Shown piece by piece: positions 28,862 to 37,915 of a stretch of 64,000 bases of DNA; position 1 is the first letter of the stretch, and each line of letters starts with the position of its first letter. Under the pieces are notes generated by a model. The model was not told the origin of the DNA, searched no databases, and saw only the letters and a program-made list of their open reading frames with translations. This stretch comes from Betaproteobacteria bacterium Ga0077540 (GTDB lineage Bacteria; Pseudomonadota; Gammaproteobacteria; Burkholderiales; Methylophilaceae), in assembly GCA_001464125.1 (NCBI GenBank), contig LNEP01000006.1:98310-162309 (forward strand), read 5' to 3'. The position numbers and the translations under genes are program-made.

Positions 28862-30913
28862 ATGTTGCCTAAACCATTACGCACCTGCGCCGCTGCGCCA
28901 ACTGCTTTAAAACGAAAATCTTTGCCTATTATTATTGGTTGCATGCTCAGCCACGCCGCACTCGCCGATGACGCCAATGCCATTCATCTAGACAGCATTC
29001 CTGTCACAGGCAATCCATTAGGGGTGGCTTCCGATGAGTTGGTAGTACCGGTATCTGTATTGAATGGCCGTGAACTGAGCCTTCGCCGTGAAGGCACCTT
29101 GGGCGAGACGTTGAACGGTATTCCCGGCGTGACTGCCACCCAGTTCGGCCCCAATGCTTCGCGCCCCGTCATCCGCGGTTTAGATGCTGAACGTGTACGC
29201 ATCATGCAAAATGGTATTGGCGTGCTGGACGCTTCCAGCTTAAGTTTTGACCATGCAGTAGGCATAGACCCACTAATTATTGAGCAGATTGATGTAGTAC
29301 GCGGCCCAGCAGCGTTGCTTTACGGTGGTAGTGCAGTAGGTGGTGTGGTTAACGCAATTGATCACCGCATCCCCAAAGAGCAGTTGGACGGCGTGACCGG
29401 ACGTGCCGAAGCACGATTTGGCGGACCGGACAGCAGTCGTAACGCAGCGGCAGTGGTGGATGCAGGCAATGGTCAATTTGCTATTCATGCCGATGTCTAC
29501 AACCGTAAAACGGACGATTTAGATATCCCGGGCTTTGCCGTGTCACGACGAAAAAGCCAAGCCGATGGTACGCCGCGCGAAAACAAAGGCAAACTAGTGA
29601 ATAGCGGTGCAGAAGGTGACGGTGCAGCACTTGGTGCAGCACTGACCTTTGATAATGGCTACATTGGCGCCTCGGTCTCTACACTTAATAACAATTATGG
29701 CGTGGTGGCAGAAGAAGATGTGCGTATTGATATGAAAAGTGACCGATGGGATGTAGCCAGTGAGTTTACTGATTTGGGCGGGATTATTCAGCGCGTGAAG
29801 TTCCGCATGGCACATACCGATTATGAACATACCGAACTTGAAGGTGATGAAATTGGCACCACCTTTAAAAACCGTGGCGTTGAAGGTAGCTTTGAAGCAG
29901 GACATGCGCCCATTGCTGGTTTAAACGGTGTGATTGGCTATCAATTTAGCAACACCAACTTTGAAGCGTTGGGCGAAGAAGCCTTTGTCCCTAGTGTCAA
30001 TACACAAACCAAAGCCTTATACGTTTACGAAGAACTGCCCTTAGGCAGCGACGAAGCCAAACATAAAATCACTTTTGGCGGCCGCTTGGGTCACACTTCT
30101 GTTGACTCTAAAACCACTGCTAATTTTGGCGCTGGACAAAGCAACAGTTTTAATCCAAATAGCTTTGCTTTAGGTGGCTTGTATAGCATCAATGAGCAGT
30201 GGTCAGTTACCAGCAATCTCTCACATAACGAACGTGCACCTAGTTACTTTGAACTATATGCCAACGGTGCACACGTTGCCACCGGGCAATTTGAGGTCGG
30301 AAATGCTAATTTTGACGTTGAACGCTCCAATGGCATTGACGCTCAATTACGCTGGAAAAACGCTTTGCATAGCTTTAGTGTCGGCGCTTACTACACGCGC
30401 TTTAGCAACTTTATCGGGTTATTTAACACAGGTAATGACATTGAGGTTGAACCTGGCGAGTTTTTGCCCGAAGCACAGTTCCGTGCAGTACCTGCTGTAT
30501 TTAAAGGCTTAGAAGCTGAGGGTAAATTTACACTTACGGATCACTTGCAATGGCTGGTCCGCGGTGATTATGTACATGCTAAAGAAACACGCACCAATGA
30601 ATACCTGCCCCGCATCTCTCCTCTGCGCTTGGGTACTGGCTTGCAATACGCACTCAATGGCTTTAGTGCGCGTATTGATGTTTTACGCGCATTCAATCAA
30701 AACAATACTGCGGACAATGAGTTAGCGACAGATGGCTATACCAATGTCTCGGCTATCTTGGCTTATAAACTACCCACCAAAGTCAACGTCGAGTTATTTG
30801 CGAAAGCCAACAACTTGTTGGATGACGAAATTCGAGAGCATGCATCATTCTTGAAAGACATTGCACCCGCAGGTGAGCGCTCACTATTGCTAGGCCTCAG
30901 AGCTGATTTTTAA
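28862..30913 (+). CDS. TonB-dependent outer-membrane receptor, ZnuD-like
   Basis: A 683-residue receptor with a signal peptide ending near SHAALA-DD, an N-terminal plug domain (about residues 40-160: PVSVLNGREL, GETLNGIPGVTATQFGPNASRPVIRGLDAERVRIMQNGIGVLDASSLSFDHAVGIDPL, VRGPAALLYGGSAVGGVVNAID) and a beta-barrel ending in the aromatic terminus LLLGLRADF. The plug closely resembles ZnuD zinc receptors, so zinc or another metal is the likely cargo. It follows the small His-rich protein by 58 bases and probably shares its promoter and operator. Confidence 0.88.
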   Translation: MLPKPLRTCAAAPTALKRKSLPIIIGCMLSHAALADDANAIHLDSIPVTGNPLGVASDELVVPVSVLNGRELSLRREGTLGETLNGIPGVTATQFGPNASRPVIRGLDAERVRIMQNGIGVLDASSLSFDHAVGIDPLIIEQIDVVRGPAALLYGGSAVGGVVNAIDHRIPKEQLDGVTGRAEARFGGPDSSRNAAAVVDAGNGQFAIHADVYNRKTDDLDIPGFAVSRRKSQADGTPRENKGKLVNSGAEGDGAALGAALTFDNGYIGASVSTLNNNYGVVAEEDVRIDMKSDRWDVASEFTDLGGIIQRVKFRMAHTDYEHTELEGDEIGTTFKNRGVEGSFEAGHAPIAGLNGVIGYQFSNTNFEALGEEAFVPSVNTQTKALYVYEELPLGSDEAKHKITFGGRLGHTSVDSKTTANFGAGQSNSFNPNSFALGGLYSINEQWSVTSNLSHNERAPSYFELYANGAHVATGQFEVGNANFDVERSNGIDAQLRWKNALHSFSVGAYYTRFSNFIGLFNTGNDIEVEPGEFLPEAQFRAVPAVFKGLEAEGKFTLTDHLQWLVRGDYVHAKETRTNEYLPRISPLRLGTGLQYALNGFSARIDVLRAFNQNNTADNELATDGYTNVSAILAYKLPTKVNVELFAKANNLLDDEIREHASFLKDIAPAGERSLLLGLRADF

Positions 30914-30961
30914 CGCTGACTTTTAATTTACTTAGAGAGAGGGCAACTGCCCTCGCCTAGT

Positions 30962-31747
30962 CTAAAAAGCGCTCTTAATCACACCACCATCTACACGCAT
31001 GGCAGCCCCAGTGGTTGCCGATGCAAGTGGACTGGCAAGGTAAGTCACCATCGCCGCTACCTCGTCTGGTGTAGCGAAACGTTTAATCAGAGAGGTCGGA
31101 CGCACTTTATCAAAGAACTCTTGCTCAAACTCCTCAAATGATTTTCCCGCCGCCAACGCCTCCACAAAATCTTCCACACCGCGCGATTTGGTGGGGCCAG
31201 GCAATACACTGTTCACGGTAATCCCTGTACCGGCAACCGCTTCAGCCAAGCCTCTGGCTACTGCAATTTGCGCAGATTTGGTCATGCCATAATGAATCAT
31301 CTCGGACGGAATTTGTACACCGCTTTCGCTAGAAATAAAGATAACACGGCCCCAATTTTTCTGTTTCATGCCACCCAAGTATTGACGTGCTAAACGTACG
31401 CCGCTCAATACGTTCACATCAAAAAAGCGCGTCCAATCCATATCCGGAATATCCTCGAATGCTTTGGGTTCAAAGATACCCAGATTATTCACCAAGATAT
31501 CTACCTGAGGATAGACCGCGAACAATGATTCTGCCGCACTCGCTTGCGTGAGATCACCCGCATAGCCTTGCACTATGTGTCCTGTGGCTTGACGAATACG
31601 CTCAATCGCGTTGTCTACCGCTACTTGCGTACGACCACTGATAATAACATCTGTGCCCTCTTTGGCCAGTGCTTCAGCAATGGCGTAACCAATACCTGCG
31701 GTAGAACCACTAACCAATGCACGTTTGCCTTTCAATTGTAAGTCCAT
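30962..31747 (-). CDS. SDR family oxidoreductase
   Basis: A 261-residue classical short-chain dehydrogenase. The cofactor loop is VSGSTAGIGYAIAEAL, the NNLG motif is present, and the catalytic Ser-Tyr-Lys set appears as ISSESG and YGMTKSA. No strong hint of substrate. It is on the same strand as the MDR reductase upstream, with a 66-base gap, so the two may be co-transcribed under the divergent LysR regulator. Confidence 0.92.
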   Translation of the reverse strand: MDLQLKGKRALVSGSTAGIGYAIAEALAKEGTDVIISGRTQVAVDNAIERIRQATGHIVQGYAGDLTQASAAESLFAVYPQVDILVNNLGIFEPKAFEDIPDMDWTRFFDVNVLSGVRLARQYLGGMKQKNWGRVIFISSESGVQIPSEMIHYGMTKSAQIAVARGLAEAVAGTGITVNSVLPGPTKSRGVEDFVEALAAGKSFEEFEQEFFDKVRPTSLIKRFATPDEVAAMVTYLASPLASATTGAAMRVDGGVIKSAF

Positions 31748-31813
31748 GTGTTTTTTCCCAATCGCTTAATTAAAAATCTTGTTTAAACCCTGCAATCTTA
31801 AAAGTCTGTTAGT

Positions 31814-32821
31814 TTAAAATCCTGCCAGCACAATTTTGCCTATCACCTGCTGACGCTCCAGCATGGTGTGCGCTTGTTTCAAATTGGCAGCATTAATACG
31901 CCCAAGCTGCTGGTTGATGGTAGTTTTAATCAGGCCTTGATCCACATATTGCGCCACTTGATTCAATATCTCATGTTGACGCTTAAGGTCATGCGTATTG
32001 AACAAAGCACGCGTAAACATCAGTTCCCAATGTAAAGACACGCTTTTGCGCTTCAATTTTCTAAAATCAAACAACTCTGGGTCATCAATTAGTGCAAACT
32101 TCCCCTGCGGTTGAATCACCTCTACGATTTGCGCAAAATGCTCATCCGTCTTGTTTAGGCTAATCACGTAGGCGACCTCTGGGATACCGAGCGCTTTTAG
32201 CTGCGCTTGCATGTCTTGGTGATGATTAATCACATAATGGGCACCAATCTTTTGCAGCCAAGCGATGCTTTCTGGCCTAGAAGCGGTCGCAATGATAGTC
32301 AACGACGTCAATTGCCTAGCCAGTTGCACCAGTATCGAACCCACTCCACCCGATGCGCCAATCACCAGCAAAGATGAGCCTTGCAGGGCACCTTGCACCT
32401 CTAGCCTATCAAACAATAATTCCCAAGCTGTCAAACTAGTTAAAGGCAATGCTGCGGCTTCTGCAAATCCAAGTGTCGTTGGCATATGCCCAACAATACG
32501 TTCATCCACCAGTTGATACTCGCTATTGCTACCGGGTCTAACAAGAGAACCGGCATACCAAACCCGGTCGCCTATCTTGAATAGTGATGCCTGCTGGCCA
32601 ACCGCTTTTACCACGCCGGAAGCATCCCAACCCAAAACTCGGGCAGCACCATCTTCGGGTGACATGCCTTTTCTCACCTTGGTGTCTACTGGGTTAACAG
32701 AAACGGCTTTGACCTCAACCAAGATATCATGCCCGCTTGCCTCCGGCATTGGCAACTCCAGATCCACCAAGGCATCTAGCTCTGTAATAGCTTTACTTTC
32801 ATAGTAACCAACGGCTTTCAT
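31814..32821 (-). CDS. Zinc-independent MDR quinone oxidoreductase / alcohol dehydrogenase-like
   Basis: About 335 residues from ATG 32821 (MKAVGYYESKAITE), chosen because GAGAGG sits just upstream; the ORF track runs 36 codons further. The GroES-like N-terminal domain (VDTKVRKGM, VLGWDASGVV, GDRVWYAG) is followed by a Rossmann domain with LLVIGASGGVGSILVQLARQL. The ZADH-type zinc cysteines are not evident, which suits a quinone oxidoreductase. It is divergent from a LysR regulator with a clear palindrome between them. Confidence 0.87.
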   Translation of the reverse strand: MKAVGYYESKAITELDALVDLELPMPEASGHDILVEVKAVSVNPVDTKVRKGMSPEDGAARVLGWDASGVVKAVGQQASLFKIGDRVWYAGSLVRPGSNSEYQLVDERIVGHMPTTLGFAEAAALPLTSLTAWELLFDRLEVQGALQGSSLLVIGASGGVGSILVQLARQLTSLTIIATASRPESIAWLQKIGAHYVINHHQDMQAQLKALGIPEVAYVISLNKTDEHFAQIVEVIQPQGKFALIDDPELFDFRKLKRKSVSLHWELMFTRALFNTHDLKRQHEILNQVAQYVDQGLIKTTINQQLGRINAANLKQAHTMLERQQVIGKIVLAGF

Positions 32822-32884
32822 ATACAACCCTCTCATAGAATATGCAGTCATTCTACGACTTAAATTATTAGCAATAAACATGGT

Positions 32885-32919
32885 ATTATCAAAATTACTT
32901 TCAATAATATTTTGATAAT
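32885..32919. promoter_or_regulatory. 11-bp inverted repeat between MDR gene and LysR gene
   Basis: ATTATCAAAAT (32885-32895) and ATTTTGATAAT (32909-32919) are exact inverted repeats separated by 13 bases, ending eight bases before the lysR-type start codon. The position fits an autoregulatory LysR site that also controls the divergent MDR gene. Confidence 0.65.
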
Positions 32920-32927
32920 CACACATC

Positions 32928-33833
32928 ATGGTCAGGCTGGATGACGTTCAAATTTTTGTGCAGGTTGCTGAACAGGGTGGCTTTACGGCAGCCAGCAAAT
33001 CGCTAGAAATTAGCCCTGCCGTAGCTAGCGTTGCCATCAAGCGTTTGGAGCAAAGCCTCAACACCGCTTTATTTGTGCGCACAACCAGAAGTTTGAGTAT
33101 GACTGAGGCTGGCCAGCTCTATCTGGATCATGCCAAAAGCGCATTACAAGCAATCAAACAGGGAGAGGCGGCGATTGCGTTAAAACAAGGCGACATCAAT
33201 GGGCGACTGTCTGTTTCAGTACCCTCAGATCTAGGACGTGGGATGTTGAGAATTGCATTGAACGCATTTCAACGCTTACATCCAAACTTAACCATCAAAA
33301 GCATGCCGAGTGACCGTATTTTCGATTTGTATAAAATGCCTGTGGATGTCGCCATTCGCTATGGCACACCGGGGGATTCCAGCTTATATGCCATCCCACT
33401 GGTCAGCGACAATTATCGCGTGGTGTGTGCATCACCGGAGTATTTTAAGCAATATGGTCAGCCGCAACGGCCGCAAGACTTAAGCCATCACCAGTGTTTA
33501 TGTTTTATGTTGAATGACGTGGTGCATAACAAATGGCAATTTGGCACGACGGATGACAAGCAGATTGTCACGGTCAGCGGTAACAAGGTATCGGATGACG
33601 GAGATATGGTGCGGCAGTGGGCGGTAGATGGCGAAGGCATCGCTTATAAATCCAGACTAGATGTGCTGGGCGATGTACGCGCTGGCAGACTCATGCTGGC
33701 ACTGGAAGACTACACTACAGAGCCTGTACCGTTGCATTTCATTACTGCGCAGCGCGTGAGCACAATGCCAGCGGCACATGCGCTGTTGGATTATTTGAAT
33801 AGTACGTTTAAAGACTATTTGGTTAACACTTAA
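32928..33833 (+). CDS. LysR-family transcriptional regulator
   Basis: A 301-residue regulator with an N-terminal winged helix-turn-helix (MVRLDDVQIFVQVAEQGGFTAASKSLEISPAVASVAIKRLEQSLNTALFVRTTRS) and a periplasmic-binding-like effector domain from about residue 90. It belongs to the subgroup that often sits beside SDR or quinone reductase genes. The likely target is the divergent MDR/SDR pair. It ends in a 4-base overlap with the convergent dgkA. Confidence 0.92.
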   Translation: MVRLDDVQIFVQVAEQGGFTAASKSLEISPAVASVAIKRLEQSLNTALFVRTTRSLSMTEAGQLYLDHAKSALQAIKQGEAAIALKQGDINGRLSVSVPSDLGRGMLRIALNAFQRLHPNLTIKSMPSDRIFDLYKMPVDVAIRYGTPGDSSLYAIPLVSDNYRVVCASPEYFKQYGQPQRPQDLSHHQCLCFMLNDVVHNKWQFGTTDDKQIVTVSGNKVSDDGDMVRQWAVDGEGIAYKSRLDVLGDVRAGRLMLALEDYTTEPVPLHFITAQRVSTMPAAHALLDYLNSTFKDYLVNT

Positions 33834-34231
33834 TCCAGCAGAATCAAACCCCAAATCACCACAGTATTTAACAAAGCAATAAACACGGCAGCACTGCCAA
33901 TGTCTTTAGCACGCTTGGCTAGCTCATGGCGCTCAATCGAGACTCTGTCTACCACGGCTTCTACAGCTGAATTCAGCAACTCTACAATCAGCACCAAAAA
34001 TACGCTGCCTATCATCAAGGCACGATGTAGGGGCTCATGGCTCAAGTATAGCGCTAGTGGAATCAACACACAGGCCAAAAACACTTCTTGTCTAAACGCA
34101 TCCTCATGTTTAAAAGCTGCCTTAAAGCCGTCTAGTGAGTAACCAAACGCATTAAACAAGCGTCGCAATCCAGTTTTACCTTTAAACGGGCTTTCTTGAT
34201 GGGGTGTCACCTTAGAATTTGTGTCGTTCAT
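33830..34231 (-). CDS. dgkA: Diacylglycerol kinase
   Basis: A 133-residue integral membrane kinase that phosphorylates diacylglycerol. It has three hydrophobic helices and the catalytic signature IVELLNSAVEAVVDR, with the N-terminal amphipathic segment SLDGFKAAFKHEDAFRQEVFLA. Monocistronic, convergent with the LysR gene. Confidence 0.94.
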   Translation of the reverse strand: MNDTNSKVTPHQESPFKGKTGLRRLFNAFGYSLDGFKAAFKHEDAFRQEVFLACVLIPLALYLSHEPLHRALMIGSVFLVLIVELLNSAVEAVVDRVSIERHELAKRAKDIGSAAVFIALLNTVVIWGLILLD

Positions 34232-34319
34232 AGCATCGCATCGTCAAAAAATTATCCTCACATTTTAACATGCGTTATCATATTGTTTTGTGATGAATCG
34301 TAATCAGTTAGGGCACAGC

Positions 34320-34592
34320 ATGGCACGCACAGTACATTGTATTAAATTAGGTAAAGACTTAGACGGCATGGACTTCCCACCTTACCCGGGAGAGCTTGGC
34401 AAACGTATCTATCTGCAGGTTTCTAAAGAAGCATGGGCGACTTGGCTAAAGCAGCAAACCATGTTGGTGAACGAAAATCGCCTCAGTTTAGCTGATCCAG
34501 CGGCCCGCAAATACTTGGCCGAACAAACCGAAAAGTATTTTTTTGGCGATGGTGCCGATACTGCTAGTGGATATGTTCCACCGAAAGCGTAA
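34320..34592 (+). CDS. yggX: Probable Fe(2+)-trafficking protein (YggX family)
   Basis: A 90-residue protein from ATG 34320 ([31 protein letters not shown]), since the ten residues before it in the ORF are not part of the family. YggX proteins protect iron-sulfur clusters from oxidation; Cys7 in VHCIKLG is conserved. Followed by a terminator. Confidence 0.93.
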   Translation: MARTVHCIKLGKDLDGMDFPPYPGELGKRIYLQVSKEAWATWLKQQTMLVNENRLSLADPAARKYLAEQTEKYFFGDGADTASGYVPPKA

Positions 34593-34604
34593 GGCCCAAG
34601 CAAT

Positions 34605-34635
34605 AAAAAAAGCACCTGAATCAGGTGCTTTTTTT
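34605..34635. terminator. Bidirectional terminator between yggX and phoU
   Basis: AAAAAAAGCACCTGA and TCAGGTGCTTTTTTT form a strong hairpin flanked by A and T runs; it serves both convergent genes. Confidence 0.88.
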
Positions 34636-34651
34636 ATTTGAGTCATCTTAA

Positions 34652-35356
34652 TTAAGAAAGTGTTTCACGCTCAATATCTTGCAAACTCGTGTGGCGTATA
34701 TCTTTGCCTTTCACCATATACACCACGTATTCAGAAATATTTTTCGCATGGTCACCGATACGCTCTACCGCTTTGGCCACGAATAACACTTCCAATGACA
34801 TGGATATAGTACGCGGATCTTCTAGCATAAATGTAATCAATTGACGCATGGCGGCACGGAACTGCTCGTCCACTTGCTCATCTTGCTTAGCCACTTCCAA
34901 GGTTTGACTTACATCCAAACGCGCGAAAGAATCTAATGAGGTACGCAACATTTCACGCACGATTTTGACCATGGTTTTAATTTCAGTAAACCGTGGTTTA
35001 AACATGCGATCTTCTTCGTAAATGCGCTGGGCTGTACGTGCAATCTTGGTTGCCTCGTCACCAATACGCTCCAAATCCGTAATGGTTTTCACCATCATCA
35101 TAATCATGCGTAAATCACCTGCAGCTGGCTGGCGGCGGGCGATAATGTGGCTACAGTCTTCATCCACTTGCACTTCCAGCGCATTCACACGTGCATCACT
35201 TTGCATCACATCTCGGGCCAATTTCAAGTCCGCGCGTAACAAAGCTTCTAGTGCGTTTACAATTTGCTGCTCCACCAAACCGCCCATTTCGAGCACTTTG
35301 GCGCGTACCGCTTCTAATTCGGCATCGTATTGTTTTGAGGTGTGTTCAAATTGCAT
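34652..35356 (-). CDS. phoU: Phosphate-signalling protein PhoU
   Basis: A 234-residue helical protein with the duplicated PhoU repeat: EVQVDEDCSHIIARRQPAAGDLRMIMMMVKTITDLERIGDEATKIA and the second copy ending FVAKAVERIGDHAKNISEYVVYMVKG. It links the Pst transporter to the PhoR/PhoB system and represses the Pho regulon. No pst or pho genes are adjacent here. Confidence 0.95.
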   Translation of the reverse strand: MQFEHTSKQYDAELEAVRAKVLEMGGLVEQQIVNALEALLRADLKLARDVMQSDARVNALEVQVDEDCSHIIARRQPAAGDLRMIMMMVKTITDLERIGDEATKIARTAQRIYEEDRMFKPRFTEIKTMVKIVREMLRTSLDSFARLDVSQTLEVAKQDEQVDEQFRAAMRQLITFMLEDPRTISMSLEVLFVAKAVERIGDHAKNISEYVVYMVKGKDIRHTSLQDIERETLS

Positions 35357-35438
35357 ATGTGTATCCTAGTTTATCCGTACCAACAACATACCAGTCAGTT
35401 GTGACAACAATATGATAGTTTTTGTTATTTTTAATCAA

Positions 35439-36098
35439 CTACTTTTTATAAGTTTTCACACCGTCAGACGTTGCCAGTAATAATACGTTCGCAGGCCTTG
35501 CCGCAAACAAACCATTGGTGACTACGCCCACGATTTGATTGATTTTCGCTTCCAGAGCAATCGGGTCTGTAATTGTTAAGCCATGCACATCTAGGATCAC
35601 ATTGCCGTTATCTGTGGTGAAGTCGCGTAGCTTTGGTTGGCCACCCAGTTTGACCAATTCACGCGCCACTTGGCTACGCGCCATAGGCAACACTTCTACT
35701 GGCAACGGAAATTTACCCAATACCGGCACATATTTGGTTTCATCACAGATACAGATAAAGGTTTTAGCCACTGCTGCGACGATTTTTTCGCGGGTCAATG
35801 CGCCGCCGCCGCCTTTGAGCATATGCAGGTGTTCGGTAATTTCATCCGCACCATCTACATAAATATCCATACCATCGATATTGTTCAAATCAAACACTTG
35901 AATGCCGTGACCACGTAGACGTTGTGCAGTAGCTTCTGAGCTTGCTACTGCGCCTTCAATTTTGTGTTTTACCTTAGCCAGCTCTTCAATAAAAAAATTA
36001 GCGGTAGAACCTGTGCCTACCCCAATAATGCCTTCTTTGACATATTCCACTGCTGCTTTTGCTACTTGTTGCTTTAATTCGTCTTGCGTGTAAGCCAT
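35439..36098 (-). CDS. rpiA: Ribose-5-phosphate isomerase A
   Basis: A 219-residue isomerase between ribose-5-phosphate and ribulose-5-phosphate. Motifs [21 protein letters not shown] and [14 protein letters not shown] are present, with the catalytic Glu/Lys region as in the family. In a methylotroph this step would also serve the ribulose monophosphate cycle (inference). It is divergent from ilvA, 98 bases apart. Confidence 0.96.
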   Translation of the reverse strand: MAYTQDELKQQVAKAAVEYVKEGIIGVGTGSTANFFIEELAKVKHKIEGAVASSEATAQRLRGHGIQVFDLNNIDGMDIYVDGADEITEHLHMLKGGGGALTREKIVAAVAKTFICICDETKYVPVLGKFPLPVEVLPMARSQVARELVKLGGQPKLRDFTTDNGNVILDVHGLTITDPIALEAKINQIVGVVTNGLFAARPANVLLLATSDGVKTYKK

Positions 36099-36196
36099 TT
36101 TTCCGTCAATCCTTAACTATTTCTTTTATAATACAAATAATTTCATATCATACACCGCAAAAGCCGCTTATAAAAATAGGACGGTTTAAATTTCGC

Positions 36197-37717
36197 ATGC
36201 AGACACCCGCCAGCCAATACCGTGAAAAAATCGAGCATTCCAAAGTGTATGCCGTTGCCAAAGAAACTCCGCTAGAGTTTCAGTCTAATTTATCCGCACG
36301 TATCCATAATCGCGTACTGCTGAAACGTGAGGACATGCAGCCAGTATTCTCTTTCAAATTGCGGGGCGCCTATAACAAAATGGCCAATCTTTCGCCCGAT
36401 GCGCTACAACGCGGGGTGATTTGTGCCAGCGCAGGCAATCATGCGCAAGGGGTTGCCTTAAGTGCACAAAAACTCAATTGCCGCGCGGTGATTGTGATGC
36501 CAACCACCACGCCACAAATTAAAATCAACGCGGTAAAAGCACGCGGTGCGGAAGTTGTGCTGTTTGGTGACAGCTATTCCGACGCCTATGTGCATGCGCT
36601 TGAGTTAGAGAAATCCGAAGGCCTAACCTTTGTACACCCCTACGATGACCCCGATGTGATTGCCGGGCAAGGGACGATAGCGCTCGAAATCTTGAAGCAG
36701 CATCCTGAGCCGATTGAGGCTGTATTTTGCTGTGTGGGTGGTGGTGGCTTGCTCGCAGGTATTGCCGCGTATATCAAAGCGGTCCGCCCAGAAATCAAAG
36801 TCATCGGCGTAGAGGCAAAGGACGCTGAAGCCATGACGGAGTCCCTCAAATCAGGTAAACGCGTGATGCTGGACCAAGTCGGTCTGTTTGCGGATGGCGC
36901 TGCGGTGAAACAAGTGGGAGAACACACACTTGCACTTTGTCAGCAATATGTGGACGAGATGATTGTGGTGGATAACGATGCCATATGTGCTGCCATAAAA
37001 GATGTATTTGAGGATACGCGCAGTATTTTAGAACCGGCTGGCGCATTGGCCACTGCGGGCTTAAAGGAATATGCGCAACGTCACAAATTAACTGGAAAAA
37101 CATTAATTGGCATTGCATCTGGCGCCAACATGAACTTTGATCGCTTACGCTTTATTGCAGAGCGTGCAGAATTAGGTGAACAACGCGAAGCTGTATTGGC
37201 AGTGACAATCCCAGAAAAGCCGGGGGCGTTTAAAACCTTTTGCCGTTTATTGGGCAACCGCAACATTACTGAGTTTAATTATCGCTACTCCGACCCAGTA
37301 AATGCACATATTTTTGTAGGTGTGGCCATCCAAAGCATGACTGAGGCAGATCAGCTGGTTGCTGCGCTACAACATGAAGGCTTGCCTGCGCTAGACCTGA
37401 CGCAAAACGAAGTGGCCAAATTACACTTACGTCATTTGGTCGGCGGTCACGCACCACAAGCTACCAATGAAGTCGTCTATCGCTTTGAGTTTCCGGAAAA
37501 ACCAGGCGCGCTGATGAACTTTCTGGAGTCCATGGGCCATAACTGGAACATTAGCTTGTTTCATTACCGCAATCACGGTGCAGACTTTGGGCGCGTGTTG
37601 GTAGGTATGCAAGTACCTCCTCAAGACAAAGTTGCGTTTGAAGCCTTTTTAAATAAACTGGGCTATCCCTATTGGGATGAGTCGAACAATCCAGCCTATC
37701 GTTTATTTCTTGGCTAA
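36197..37717 (+). CDS. ilvA: Threonine ammonia-lyase, biosynthetic
   Basis: About 506 residues from ATG 36197; the ORF track extends into rpiA and is too long. The PLP lysine is in FSFKLRGAYNKM, the phosphate-binding glycine loop is CVGGGGLLAGIAAY, and two ACT-like regulatory domains follow (residues about 330-400 and 425-505: AVLAVTIPEKPGAFKTFCRLLG and VYRFEFPEKPGALMNFLESMG). It makes 2-oxobutanoate for isoleucine and is expected to be inhibited by isoleucine. Confidence 0.95.
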   Translation: MQTPASQYREKIEHSKVYAVAKETPLEFQSNLSARIHNRVLLKREDMQPVFSFKLRGAYNKMANLSPDALQRGVICASAGNHAQGVALSAQKLNCRAVIVMPTTTPQIKINAVKARGAEVVLFGDSYSDAYVHALELEKSEGLTFVHPYDDPDVIAGQGTIALEILKQHPEPIEAVFCCVGGGGLLAGIAAYIKAVRPEIKVIGVEAKDAEAMTESLKSGKRVMLDQVGLFADGAAVKQVGEHTLALCQQYVDEMIVVDNDAICAAIKDVFEDTRSILEPAGALATAGLKEYAQRHKLTGKTLIGIASGANMNFDRLRFIAERAELGEQREAVLAVTIPEKPGAFKTFCRLLGNRNITEFNYRYSDPVNAHIFVGVAIQSMTEADQLVAALQHEGLPALDLTQNEVAKLHLRHLVGGHAPQATNEVVYRFEFPEKPGALMNFLESMGHNWNISLFHYRNHGADFGRVLVGMQVPPQDKVAFEAFLNKLGYPYWDESNNPAYRLFLG

Positions 37718-37723
37718 TTCAAC

Positions 37724-37775
37724 CAATGGCTGGCTGAAATAAACCATTTATTGGTTGAAATGAACCAGCCATTTA
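37724..37775 (+). terminator. Nested stem-loop after ilvA
   Basis: AATGGCTGG...CCAGCCATT encloses a second hairpin (AACCATTTATTGGTT). The T-tract after it is short. Likely the 3' end of ilvA mRNA. Confidence 0.5.
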
Positions 37776-37915
37776 ATCAACATGATTAAGCACATGATTT
37801 AATTCAGTATTTTACGTATATGAAGTAAGTACGTTTTTTGCTTCAATAGTAAACTAAATGCAAAATTAAGAATCCCTATAATACGGATCAAACAATAACA
37901 CTTTGGAGATAACGA

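Noticed and set aside
36059-36196. Long N-terminal extension of the ilvA ORF
   Set aside because: It runs into rpiA in antisense and lacks the family start; ATG 36197 fits IlvA.
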